Assembly: GCA_022414725.1 (NCBI GenBank) | Contig: CM039462.1 | Coordinates: forward strand, 182,779,657-182,843,656 | Origin: Microglena sp. YARC | Taxonomy: Eukaryota; Chlorophyta; Chlorophyceae; Chlamydomonadales; Chlamydomonadaceae | Direction: 5' to 3' | DNA: 64,000 nucleotides | Shown: positions 44,236 to 59,200 of the stretch, piece after piece | Layout of the letters: each line of letters opens with the position of its first letter | Numbering within the stretch: the stretch's first letter is position 1 | Translations under genes and position numbers: made by a program | Notes under the pieces: generated by a model | What the model was told of the DNA's origin: nothing | The model's database searches: none | The model's input: the letters and a program-made list of their open reading frames with translations, nothing else

Positions 44236-47200
44236 GTACAGTACTTAATATGTATACGCGACTTCAATATGTAATACACACTTCCAATATGTATAGCACT
44301 GTCAATATGTACAGTACTTCTATGTACAAGTATTTAAATATGCACGTCAAGTATAACGTCAATATTACAGTACTTCAATATTGTATAGCCTTCATCAATA
44401 TGTACACAGTACTTCAACTATGTCAGTACTTCAATATGTATACGAGCACTCAATATGCTATAGTACTTCAATATGTACAATCCTTCAATATTGTATAGCA
44501 CTTCAATATGTATTAGCAATATGTACTCAATAGTACATTACTTCAATATGAAGATGTGGTAGCACTTCAATATGTATGTATACGTTAATTGTACAGGTAC
44601 TTCAATATGTGGGTAGCCTCTTCACAATATTATCAGTACTTCAATATGTATAGCACTTCAAATGTACATAACTTCAATAAGTACAAGTACTTCAATATGT
44701 ATAGCACTTCAATATGTAGTTTCAATTGTACAGTACTTCATATGTGTAGCACTTTCATAGTACTATTTCAATGTATGTAGTAGTACCCTCTCAATATGTA
44801 TAGCATACTTCAATATGTTCAGTACTTCAATAAGTGTCAGTACTGTATCCAATAACTGTATTTAGTAGCACATTCAATTGGGGTTAAGCGAGTCCTGCTC
44901 TTCAATATGCAGTACTTCAATATGCTATAGCACTTCATCATATAGGTCAGTACTTCAATAGTATCTCAGTACAGTATAGCACTTATTCCATATGCTATGC
45001 ACTCTTATGTAACTTCAATATGTTATAGCACTTCAATCTGTATAGGTACAGTACTTCAATATGTATGTATGTATAGCACCTCAATATTGTGTCAGTACTT
45101 CATATGTATTAGCAGATATGTACAGATATATCAATATGTATGTATGTAGACGTTCCAATTATGGTGTCAATCACATAAGTACTTCAATATGTTACACTTC
45201 AATATGTATAAGCACTTCAAATTAATGCTAATTAGCATAAAGCACTTCCATATGTACAATTATGTTATAGCACTTCAATATGTAACAGTACTGCAATAAG
45301 TACAAATATGTAGGTATACTCAATATGTATGCACTATTACTTCATTGTATAAGCTAACTTTCAATACAGTATCTAGATTGTACTAGTCACTATAATGATG
45401 CTATAGCACTTAAATATGTACAGTTAACTTCAATATGGTTATCACTTCAATGTGTACAAGTTCTTTAATGTACTTCCGAATAGCCTTCAATTATGATACC
45501 GTACTTCAATTGTTAAGTTCAACTATGTGATAGACTCCAATATTACAGTACTTCAATATGTATAGAACTTCAAATATGTGGCGATATTGAATATGTTAGT
45601 ACTTCATATGTTCCAATATATGCAACTTCAATATTACAGTACTTCAATATGTATAGCACTTCAGAATATGTACTAGTACTTAATATTGTATAGATACTTC
45701 AATTGTACAGTTCTTGTAATGTTATGTACCACTTCAAATATAACGAGTACTCGTCAATATACAGGTACTTAACAATATGTATATGAATTATTATGTAAGC
45801 AGTTACTTCAATAATGTATACAGCACTTCATTGTACAGTACTTCAATATAGTACAGTGACTTCACTTTCAGATATGTACAGTATTTCAATATGTACAGTA
45901 TTTTAATATGTATAAGCACTGCAATATGTACAGTATTCAATAATGTTTGCACTTCAATATGTACAGTAATTCATGAGGGGGGGGGGGGGGGGAGTGGTTA
46001 CAGTAATATAATAATGTAAGACTTCAATATGTACTAGTATCATATGTACAGTACTTCAATATGTAATAGCATCTATCATATGTAACAGTTTCAATAGTAT
46101 AGCACTGTCAATATGTAATTACTTCAATATTACAGTATTTTAATATGTTGACTTCATATGGTAAGTGACTTCAATAAGTATAATGAACTTCAATATGTAA
46201 GTATTCAATATGTAATAGCACTTCATATGTATAGATGTACTTCAAATGTACGTACTATCAATATGTATAGCATACATCAATATGGTATATATACTAGAAA
46301 ATGAATCCAGGAATGAGGGAGGATTGCCTGGAAAATGAGAGAAACCAAAATCACACAGTGCCGCGTCGATGGGCTGTGCACATACAGTGGGTGTTAGTGG
46401 TTTCGCGAACTAGTAATAGGAATAGACGAAGTCACCAGGGTTAGGTAACACACCGTGAGGGGCAGAAGACGGTACAATAAATGGAGAGACTTAAAATAGG
46501 TCCGGAGCGCCCGTTGCCTACAGCGAGGTGCAAAGCACAAACAACACAAAACACACCAATAACACTGCGTGGAGAGGAGTGAAGACCACTGGCACAAAAA
46601 ACGGACCACTTCCATATGTACAGTACTTAATAACTGCTAAAGTACTTCAATTTTGTAGTAGCAACTTAATATAATACTTAATAATGAACAGTAATTCTAT
46701 TGTATAACATAGACTTCAATATGTAACGATACTTCAATATGTTATAGCACTTACCAGAATATGTATAAGCACTTCAATAATGTGCAGTACCTATAATATG
46801 TATATAGCACTTCATTAGATCCAGAACTATCAATATTGTATAGCATTTCAATAATGTAAGAGATAATTCACTCTGAACAGTACTATCAATATGTTATAAA
46901 GACTTCAATTGTACAAGTACTTCAATATTATATCAGCACTTCAATATGTAATAGGACTTCCATCTGTAGTCAGTACTATCAAATTGTATAAGACTTCATT
47001 GTACAGTACTTTCAATATGTTATAGCACTTCAATATGTATAGCATTCAATATGTGACAATATTACAATATGTATAGAACTTTATATGTACAGTAACTTCA
47101 ATATGGTATAGACTTCAATATGTCCATACTTCCAATATGTATAGCATATAATATAAACGTACTAGCATTCTAATAGCTGTCTAACGCACTTCAAATATGT

Positions 47201-50200
47201 ACATACTATCAATATGTATAAGCACTTCAATGTATGTAAAGAACTCAATACTGTATAGTGCACTTCAATAATGTTAACAGTAAGTACTGTTCAGAAAGTA
47301 TGTCTAGCTCTGTCAATATGTACAGTGACTTGATCCAAAATTTGGTTAAAAGATTACACATTTTTTCCCCAATAAAATAGTGGATTTATAAGAAATGCAC
47401 TTCATATGTACAGTATTTCAATTGTATAGGTCCAATTCAATATGTACATTAGCATACAATATGTACTGTACTATCAATGATGTATAGCATTCATATGTAC
47501 AGTTATTCTAATGTATAAGCACTTCAATATGTACAGATATTTAAAACTGTAGATGGCACTGGACTATAGGTCTGATCAAATATGATACAAGACTTCAATA
47601 GTCAGTATACAAATTATATTGCAGCTTTTAATATGTAAGTTGTCAATATGTTATAGACTCAATATGTAAGTAATTCAATATGTACAGTTCAATATGTTAG
47701 CACTTCAATAATGTACAGTACTTCATATGTTAATGCAACTGTCGAATATGTCAGGTACTTCAATATGTAAGTATTCAATTGTATTAGCATCGTCAATATG
47801 TGCAGTACTGTCAATTGTATAAGATTAGATAATGTACAGTACTTCAATAATGTATATGTCAAGCGGTGATGTTATTATGTCTTCAACTATGTACAAGTTC
47901 TTTATGTGTACAGTACTTCAAATGTACAAAGTTACACATCAATATGTATATGCACACTTCAATATGGTACAGTATTAAATATGTATATGCTTCAATATGT
48001 ACCAGTACTGTAAATATGTATACTTCAATATGTATAGGCACTACATATGGTACAGCTACTTCAATTGTTCACGTACTTCAATATGTATAGCAATCATGTA
48101 AGTACTTCAATAATGTAATTGACATTTAATATGTGTGTACATGAATGTAATAAGACTTCAATATATAAGTTTGCAATATTATACTTCATATGTATATGAC
48201 ATATATCATATGTTAACAGTATTCGAAGCAACTATCAGATTGTACAGTAGTATTTTCAATATGCTGAAGTATTTCAGATATGTGTAAGCATTAATGTACA
48301 GTTAACATTCGAGATAAAATAGTGTATAGTGGAACTTCATATGATGTACACAGTACTTATGGGCATTCAATATGTATAAGACATTCAAACTATGTATAGT
48401 AACTTCAAATATGGTATATGTATCTAGACAGTTACTTCAATATGTATACTATTCAATATGTATAGGACTTCAATAATGATACGGTACATGTGTACGTATT
48501 AATGTCAATAGCCTGTTCAAATATGCGTAAACTTCATAGTATGAACAAAATGTGTATATGTATTAATACTTTCAATATGACAGTTACGCAGCTTCAATAT
48601 GTACATGTTCTGTAATATGTACAGTAGCCTTCAATATGTGCAGTATTCACTATGGTATAAGCACTTCAATATGTACAGTAACTTCAATATGTATAGCACT
48701 TAATAATTGTATGTACTTCAATTGTTACAGTACTGACTCATATGTATAGCACTTCAATTATGTAACAGTACTTCAGTATAGTTATGACTATGTCAGTACT
48801 TCAATATGTATTGTACAAGCGACTATGCTCATATGTAATTGTAAGCACTTCTAATATGTATAGCACTTCAATATGTAACAAGTACTCTCTCAATATGGTA
48901 TAGCACTTCAATATGTAGCTTAGTGACTTAATATGTACAATAAGCACTTCAATTATGTACAGTACTTTCATATCGCAGTACTTCAATTATGTAAGCACTT
49001 CAATAGTACAGTATTCAATTGTTAGTGTATAAGCACTTTCAATATGGTACAGTACTTCAATTATGCTATAGCTATTCAATATGTTAAACTTCATATGTAT
49101 AGCACTTCAATATGTACAGTACTTCTTCAATACGTTCAATTATATCACATGTACGAGTGATACAGTACTCAATAATGTAGGTAGCACTTCAATATAAAAG
49201 GTACTTGACGTATTAGCACATATAGTACAGAGTACTTTGGTTCACTTATATGTATCGAAATATTACGTATCTTCAATATGATACATACTCGAATTACAAT
49301 GAACAGGTACTTCAATATGTATACATTCAATATGTACAGTACTTCAAGGAATATGTATGTAAGCTGCAGCTTCAAATGTACAACTGTACTTAATTAATGT
49401 ATAATGTACAGTATGCGAATTAGGTTAGAGGATGTTATTGATAGAGATGTAAAATCATGGAAGCACTTCAATATGTCAAGTTCAATATGTTTCATACTAG
49501 GTCAGATGAGAGATGCATAGTTCTTCAATATTGTAAGTGAGATGTACATGAGGTTAGTACTTAATGGTCGAATTATGTAATAGCTGTACATGCGTAATGT
49601 ACTAATCAATATGTATCAACTAGGGAGGATGGTTTGTTATAGTACTTATCATCAGTACATTAGGCACATATGTATAGCAGGTACTTCGAGATAATATGAC
49701 TCATAGAGTGGCGTGTTTGTTCAGTAATCTTCATAACATGGTAACAGAGCATAATAGCAGGTATTCTATGTATAGCACTTCTATCAGCAATGGTGACAAC
49801 GAGGGCGTCGTACTTCAATATGTTACAGTACTTCAATTTGTACTCACGAATATCTTGGAATTATAGGTATCTTGCAATAGCTAAATGCAATATAGATGTA
49901 AAGTACTTCAATATGGTATGTAAACCTGTGTCAATTCCAATACTTACAGTCTGTACATAAGCCTGGTAAGTATGTCTCAAATGTTCCTATATGTATATTA
50001 ATATGTACCTCTCAATATAAGGCAAAAATTCAATTTACAAGTATGTCAATATGTACACTTCTCTTCAATATGTATAGTATGTACAGTAGCAGTACTTCAA
50101 TATGATATATCGCACTTCATAACGTATGTACTTCAATTAATATGTGCGCCCAGTACTTCAATATAAGGTATAGCACTTCAATATGTACAGTACAATAGAA

Positions 50201-53200
50201 CTTTCAATATGAACAGTATATCATGATACTAGCACTTCAATATGTACTTCAATATGAAACAGTACTTCAATATGTTAGCATATGTATAGCACTTCATTGA
50301 TACTTTAACTTGCTATGTAATGGGCCTCAAGTTACTTCAATATGATATAGCACTTCAAATATGGTATAGCACTTCAATATGTACAGTATTCATATGTACA
50401 GTAATATGTATATAGCACTTCAATACTGTCCAGTACCCTTCAAATATTAGCACCTCAATATATGCCACTTCAAAATATGTTACAAATACTTCGAATATGT
50501 ATACACTTCCAATATGCTACAGAAGTACTCAAATATGCTATTAACATTCAATATGGTACAGTATCAATATGTATAGCAGCTTCAATATGTACGTACTTCA
50601 ATATGAACAGTACTCAATATGCGTATTAGCACTTTCCAATATGTACTGTCAATATTGTAAACAGTTATTCAATATGTATTAGCACTTCATATGTATAGCA
50701 CTTCAATATGTCAGTAACCTTCAAAGTGTATAGCACTTCAAATTGTGAATACTTTCAATATGTCTAGCACTTCAAAGTACCTTAAATGTTAGGCAACTTC
50801 AATATGTATAGGCCACCTGTCGAAATATGGTATACTACTGATCAATATTACAGTACTTCAATATGTAACGCACTTTCAATATGTTTATAGCAGCTACAAT
50901 ATGTACAGTACTTCAATATTGTGATAGCACTCAATAATGTACAGTACTTCAGATATTGCATATTAGCACATTCAAAATGTACAGTAACGTTTAATCATGT
51001 ATAGCACTTCATATTACAGCACTCTTCAATATGGACGTACTAACTACAATATATGTGCATAGCACTTATATGTACAGTACTCAAATTATTGTATAGCACG
51101 TTACCAATTATTGTACAGTTAATTCGAATATGTATAGTACTTCCAATATGGTATAACTCAATATGTAACTACGTACTTTCATATGCATAATAGCACTTCA
51201 AATATGGTACTAGTACTTCAATATGATACCCAGTACTTCAATATGTATATGCACTTCAATATCGTACAGGTACTTCAATATGCTATAGCACCTTCAATAT
51301 GTACAGAGTACTTCAATTGTACAGTACTGCTCGAATATTTATAGCACATATCATATGTACAGTACTCAAATATGTACAGTACTTCAATATGCTATACACT
51401 TTCAATGTGTACGAGTACTTCAATATGTATAGCACGGTCTCAGTAATTCATATGGTACAGTACTTCAATATGTATAGCACTTCAATATGTTAGCACTACA
51501 ATAGTACTTCAATATGTAAGCACTTCAATATGTTATAGTACTTCATATGTAACAGTATGCTCTGACTTTAATATGTATAGCACTTCAAATAGTACAGTAC
51601 TTCAAATATTGTACATGTATACAATGCACTTTAAAATATGCAGTAACTTCAATTGTATGTACTACAATAGTACAGTAATTCAATATGTACATAACTTCAA
51701 TATAGCAACTTCATATGTACAGTATTCAATATCGTATGCACTTCAATATGTACAGTACTTCAGGAATGATGTACAGTACTTCATATGTAGTAGGCAACTC
51801 TCAATATACAGTACTTCATATGTAAGCACTTCAATATGTAATATGCAATATGTATAGCACTTCATGTAAGTTCTTTATTGTGTACTAGTACTTCAATATG
51901 TACAGTACTTCAAATAGTATACTTCAATATTACATTTGTAATTCAATAATACTATATAGCACTTCATATTACAGTGACTTTCAATAGTAGTCTTTCAATC
52001 GTATAGCAAACTCAATATCGAACAGTACTTCAATATGTACATCTTCAATATGTATAGCACTGCATATGTACAGTACTTAATAGTATTGCACTTCATATGT
52101 ACAGTAACAATGTTCAATATGATATGTATAGCACTTCAAGTTAGTACAGTACTTCAATATGTCACCGCTACTTATGTATGTATAGCATCATTCAATATGT
52201 ACTTCCCAATAGGTATCAATATGTAACATCGTACTTCAATATGTAAGTATGTACAAATATGTATGTATGTACTTCAATATGTATGACAGTACAATATGTA
52301 CAATATGTAGCACTTCCCAGTACTTCAATTGTAGCTTCATACAGTATTTCTATAGCATAGCATCATGTACAGTATTCAAATAGTATAGCACTCCATATTT
52401 CCAGTACTCTAGCTTTCATAGGTTAGCACTATCTATAAAATAATGATTATATCGATCAATATGTACTACTTCAATGTAGTGTATAGCATATGTAATATGT
52501 ACGAAGCTACTCAATATTATAGTATTCACTTCATAATACGACAGTACTTCAATCATGTAATGCACTGTACAGTATGTATAGCATCAATATGTACAGTAAT
52601 AGCACTTACAATATGTATAGCACTTCAATATGTACAGTATATACTTACATGTATAGCACTATCAATATGTACCAGTATGTTATAGCACTATTCAATAACT
52701 TAATAATAAGTACATAGCACTTCAATATGTATAGCACTTCAATATGTAGCACTCAATATGTACGCACGTTCAATTATGTACAGTACTTCAATATGTCAAT
52801 AGCAGCATTCAATATGGTACTACTTGCACTTCAAATATGTTAGCACTTCAATATGTATAGCAACTTAATATATACAGTACTTCAATATGTACAAGTCACA
52901 TTCAATATGTGTATAGCACGCTCTCTCATCAATGGCTTATAAATGATTCAATATGTATACCTTCTCATGTACTTCAATATGCTCATGTATGAGGTCACTC
53001 AATATGTATATAGCACTTCCATATGCGTGACAGTAAACTTCATATGTATAGCACTATCGAATCATGCACTACAGAACTCAAATATGTTTACATGTACACT
53101 AGTCGAATATGTTATAGCCACTTCAATTGCATGTACCAGTACTTCAAATATAGTATAAGCAACTTCAATTATGTACGCAGTACTTACAATATGTACAGTG

Positions 53201-56200
53201 ACTTACGTATGTGCTTAGTAGCACTATCCAGAGTACAGTACTCTTCAATATGTACATAGTACACTTCAATATGTATAAGTATACTTCAATATGTTATAGG
53301 TTATAGCAACTTCAATATGTAGTCAGCAATATGTACTCTCATCGACGATACCAGCACTTCATATAGCAGTACTTTCACTTATATAATATGTACTTCAATA
53401 GTACAGTACTTCAATATGAATATGTACAGTACTTCAAATGTGTATAGTCATTCAATATGTACAGTATTCAACTTCAATATGTATGCACTTACAATATATG
53501 TAATATGCACTTCAATATACACTCAATATGGCATATAGTGACATTCAATAGTGTACATTGCTAGTATGTATGCACACTTCAATGTAATATAGCTTTCTAT
53601 CAATATGTACAGTACTTCAATATACTTCATATGTAAGTATTCATATGTAAATATAGTACAGTACTTCATAATGTATATGCACTTCAATATTATGCACTTC
53701 GAACTTCAATATGTACAGCTACTTTTCAATAGTATGCGTACCAGGTTAACTTCAATATTGTAATAAATACTTCTATTAGGCAATATACAGTCACTTTCAA
53801 ATGTATAGCACTTCAATATGTGATGAACAGTACAATATGTACAGTATTCAATATAGTATAGTACTTCATTAATGATAAATAGTGTCAATATGTACTTCTA
53901 ATAGCACTTCATATGTGTATAGGCAACTCAATATGTAGTACCTGAGCCAGTACTGTGTAAATATGTATAGTATGCACTTCAATAAAGTATGTATGTGTAA
54001 CAGTCTCTCCAATCAATATGTACAGTACTCAATATGATATAGCCACTCAATATGTACAGTACTTCAATATGTAGAGTACGCCAATATGTATATGGTAGTA
54101 GCAGAATACTGTACGTTATATACTTCAATAATGCCACTTCATTATAGCACTTCAATATGTACGAGCTACTCTATGTTATAGCACCCCAATATGTCAGTAC
54201 TTCGATATGTACAGTACTTCAATTAGTTGTATAGCACTCTTTCAATATGTATAGTACTTCAATATGTTAGCACTCAATTGTATTAGACAACTTCAATATG
54301 TACAGTATAGCACTCAATCATATATAGCACTTCAATTATTGTACAGTACTTCAAATCAATTAGTATAGCCTTTTCGAAATATGTCAGTACTTCAATATGA
54401 ACAGTACTTCAATATGTAATAGCACTTCAATATGTAATACAGACTGCTTCAGTCACTTCAAATGTGTATAGCACTTCAATATGCGTAGTAGCTTCAAATA
54501 TTGTATGCAGCACTTCAATATGCAAGTACTTCATATGGCTATACATCAGCTTCGATCAATATGTACAGAGCACTTCAATATGAATCGATACGTTCAATAT
54601 GTATAGCACTTTCGAATAGTGTATCGAGCTACATTCAAACTCATGTATTAGCACACTTCGCACTGATGACACACGGTTTCAATATGGTACAGCTACTTCA
54701 ATATGTAATAGCACTTCAAGTATGTACAGTACTGGTCAATATGTTTAGCATAGGCTTCAAGTAATGTTACAGAACGTCTCAATTGGTATAGCCACTTCGA
54801 ATATGTATAGCACTTCAAGTAGTGTATAGCACTTCAATATGTACTAGTACTCAAATGTACATACGTATTTCATAATATGGTAAGTAGCACGTTCAATATG
54901 ATACCAGGTACGTCGAATAGTTATTTGGCTCGAAATACTTGTACAGTACTTTTGTATTTGAAAAGAGATATGTATCAATGCAACCAATGTACAGTACTTC
55001 ACTATGTACATACTTCAATATGAATTCATACAGGTACTCTTCAAGTGTAATAGCATTGCAATATAAGTGTACTCAGTACTGTCAATATGGGTTATTAGAT
55101 TCAATATGTGCAGCTGTCTCCCTTTCCTCATACTTTTAGCTGTAACTATGTACGAGTACTTCGAGTAGTATGGGTATAGCACGGGTTTCAAATGTGACAT
55201 ACTTCAATATTATAGCAACGGATTTGGCAATAGAATGTACGTACTTCAATATGTATAGCACTTCAATATGTATACTGTACTTCATAGTATTAGTACAGTA
55301 TAGCGCTGATACAGCTTTCAATATGTATGTTGGTTTATAGCTACTTCAATATGTATGTCAATATGCAACTTCAATACTACAGACTTCAATATGTATTGCA
55401 CTTCAATATGTACGAGCACTTCATATGTATAGCACCTTACGTTCATATGTACAGTACTTCAATATGTATAGCACTTCAATATGTACAGTAACTTCAATAT
55501 GGTATAGCACTTCATATGTATTAGACTTCAATATGTTACCAGTACTTTCAATATTGTAATATTTGCACTTAAGTATGTACAGTACAATTAGATATAGCAT
55601 CTAATATTGTGTACTTCAATAATGTATAAGGCACTTCAATATGATGGCTATAAGCACTTCAATATCGTACAGTACTCAATATGTATAACACTTCAATATG
55701 TACAGTACTTCATAATATGTTATAGCACTTCCGATAGTGTACAGTACTTCAAAATCGCTATGACTTCAATGTGTTAGCCCTTCAATATGTTACAGTACCT
55801 TCAAATATGTATAGCACTTCAATATGTACAGATACTTCAACTCCAATAGTATAGTACTTCAATAATGTAATAGGTACAGTACTTCAATTTCTAATATGAA
55901 TCTTGCACATTCGAGTCATAAACAGTACTTAATGCCTATATGTTTCATAGCACTCTCATATGAGCTACACGTCAGTACCTTACTAGATATGTATCAAATT
56001 ATGTACAGTACTTCAATATGTATAGCACTTCAATATGTACAGTACTTCATATGTACAGCTACGTTCAATATGTATAGTACTTCCATATGTATAGGCAGCT
56101 GTGGGGTTATATGCTATAGTACTTGTCAATATGAACAATATCATTCAGTACTTCAATATGTATAGCACTTCAATATATTATTATGCACTTTTCGCAAATT

Positions 56201-59200
56201 ATGTACAGTACTTCAATATGGTATAGCACTTTCAATATGTACCAGTTATCGAATATGCCCACTATAGCACAATATGTATCACTCAATATGTACAGTAGTA
56301 CTCAATATGTATAGCACTTCAATATGTACAGTACTTCAATATGTAGCACTTCAATATGTACAGTACTTCAATATCTACAGTCTGAATTGTATAGCCACTT
56401 CTAATATGTAAGCACTTCAACTCATGTATAGCACTTCAATATGTACTTCAATATGACAGTACTTTCAATATGAAGTATATAGCACTGTCAATATGGTGTA
56501 CAGTACTTCGAATAACTGTGCGGCGTATGCACTGTCAATATGTACAGTACTTCAATATGAATATCACAATTCATGTTGTACTAAGTACTTCAATATGTAT
56601 CAGCACTTCAAATGTATAGCACTTTCAATATGTACAGTACTTCAATATGTTAGCACTCAATATGTACATTACTTCAATATGTACTAGCACTTCAATATGT
56701 ACAATAGCACTCTATGTACAATCCAATATGTACAGGTACTTCAATATGGAGGTATAGCACTTCGGTAATATGTACAGTACTTCAAGCTATATGACTCAAA
56801 TTGTACAGTACTTCAATAGTATAGCACTTCATATGCCTATAGCACTCAATACTGTACAGTAGCTTCCAATATGTATAGCACTCAATATGTACAGTACTAT
56901 GTCAATATGATAAGCACTTCAATAGTGTACAGTACGCACTTCAATATGCATAGGCACTTAATATGTAGAGTACTTCAATTAGTGATAGCACTCAATATGG
57001 TAAGTATTCAATATGACAGTACTTCAATAATGTAATAGCACTTCAATATGTATAGCACTTCAATATGCTAATAGCACTTCAATATGTTACAGTACTTCAA
57101 TTATGTATAGCACTTCCAATATGAACAGTACTTCAATATGTATAGCCACTTCCAATATGTACAGAGTACTTCAATATGTCTATAGCACTTCAATATGTAC
57201 AGTACTTCAATATCGTACAGATACTGTCAATATAGTATAGCACTTCAATATGTACAGTACTCAATATGTACAGTACTCCAATATGTATAGCACTTCATGT
57301 GTACGAGTACTTCAATATGTTATAGCACTTCAATTTGTAGTCATAGCATTCAATATGTACAGTACTTCAATATGTATAGCACTTCAATATGTAAAGTACT
57401 TCAATAGTATAGCACTTCAATATGTAGCATACTTCATATGAACAGTACTTCAATATTGTATAGCACTTCAAATGTACAGTACTCAATTATGTATAGCAAA
57501 ACTCAATATGCTTATTAGCACCTTCAAAGTATGTACCAGTACTTCAATATGATATAGCACCTTCATATGTACATACTTCAAATGTATAAGCACTTCAATA
57601 ATGTATAGGCACATCATTATGTACAACATGTCTCAATATGTATAGACTTCAATATGTATAGCCCTTATATGTACATGGTACTTCAATATGTATAGCACTT
57701 CAATTGTACAGTACTTCAAATATCTGTATAGCACTTAATATGTAACAGTCTCAATATGTACAGTAAACTTCAATGTTATAGCACTTCAATATGTACGTAT
57801 AATTCAATATATAAGCACTTCATTTGTACAGTATCTTCAATATGTATAAGCACTTTCAATATAGTTAGTACTTCAATATGTATCAAGGTATTCAATATTT
57901 ATAGCAACTTCCATATCTACATTACTATCAATACTGTAATACGCAACTTCAATATGTATAGATCATAATGTACAGTGAATGTCAAATATGTACAGTACTT
58001 CACAATATGTATAGCACTTCAATATGTATATGCACTTCAATACTGTACAGTACTTCAATTATGTGTATCACTTCAATAGTATATCGCAACTTCATTGTAC
58101 AGTACTCATATGTTATACACTTCAATGATGTATAAGCACTTAAATATGTACAGTACTTCAATATGTATAGCACTTCAATATGCAGTACTTCTAATAGTAT
58201 AGCACTTCAATATGTAACACGTACTACTCATATGTTACAGTAAAATTCATGTGTATAGCCATTCAATATGTAATATTCAATATTATAGCACTTCTATATG
58301 TACAAGTCCTTCAATATGTACAGTACTTCAATTGTAAGCATTCATTAGTACAGTCTTAATTGTACAATGTATTATCAATATGATATCACTTCATTTGTAC
58401 AGTACTTCAATATGTTAGCACTATTATTTAAGTAACTTCAATATGTACAGTACTTCAATATGTAGTAGCATGTCAATATGTGACATTACTTCAATATGTA
58501 TAGCAATTCAAAGGTTTTTAAAAGACTTCTAATATGTACAGTAACTTCAAATAGTACAGTACTCAATATGTATAGCACTTCTATATTATAGTCACTTCAT
58601 ATGAACAGTACTTCAATATGTAAAGCACTTCAAATGTAATAGCACTTCAATATGTACAGTACTTCAATATGTATACGCAGTTCAATGTACAGTACTTCAA
58701 TATGTACTAGCACTTCAATATGTAACAGTACTTCAATATGCATAGCACTTCAATATGTATGAGTACTTCATATATGTATAGCACTTCAATATGTACAGTA
58801 CTTCATATGTATAGCCTTCAATATTATATGTACTTAATATGTATGCAACTTTCAATATGTACAGTACTTCAATATGAATAGCTTCAATAGTACGTACTTC
58901 AATATTCTAGCACTTCAATATGTAACGTACATTCATATGTATTAAGCACTTCAACTTTGTAAGCACTTATATGTACAGTACTTCAATAATGTATACGCAC
59001 TTCAATATTTTAAATGCATACAATATGACAGTCACTTCAACTATGTACATACTCAATATGTAACAGTACTTCAATATTGTATAGCTTCAATTGTACAGTA
59101 CTTAATATGTATACGCACTTCATATGTTACATGCAACTTCAATAGTACAGTAACCATACTGTATTAGCACTTTAATATGTAGCAGTATTCAATGTGTATA

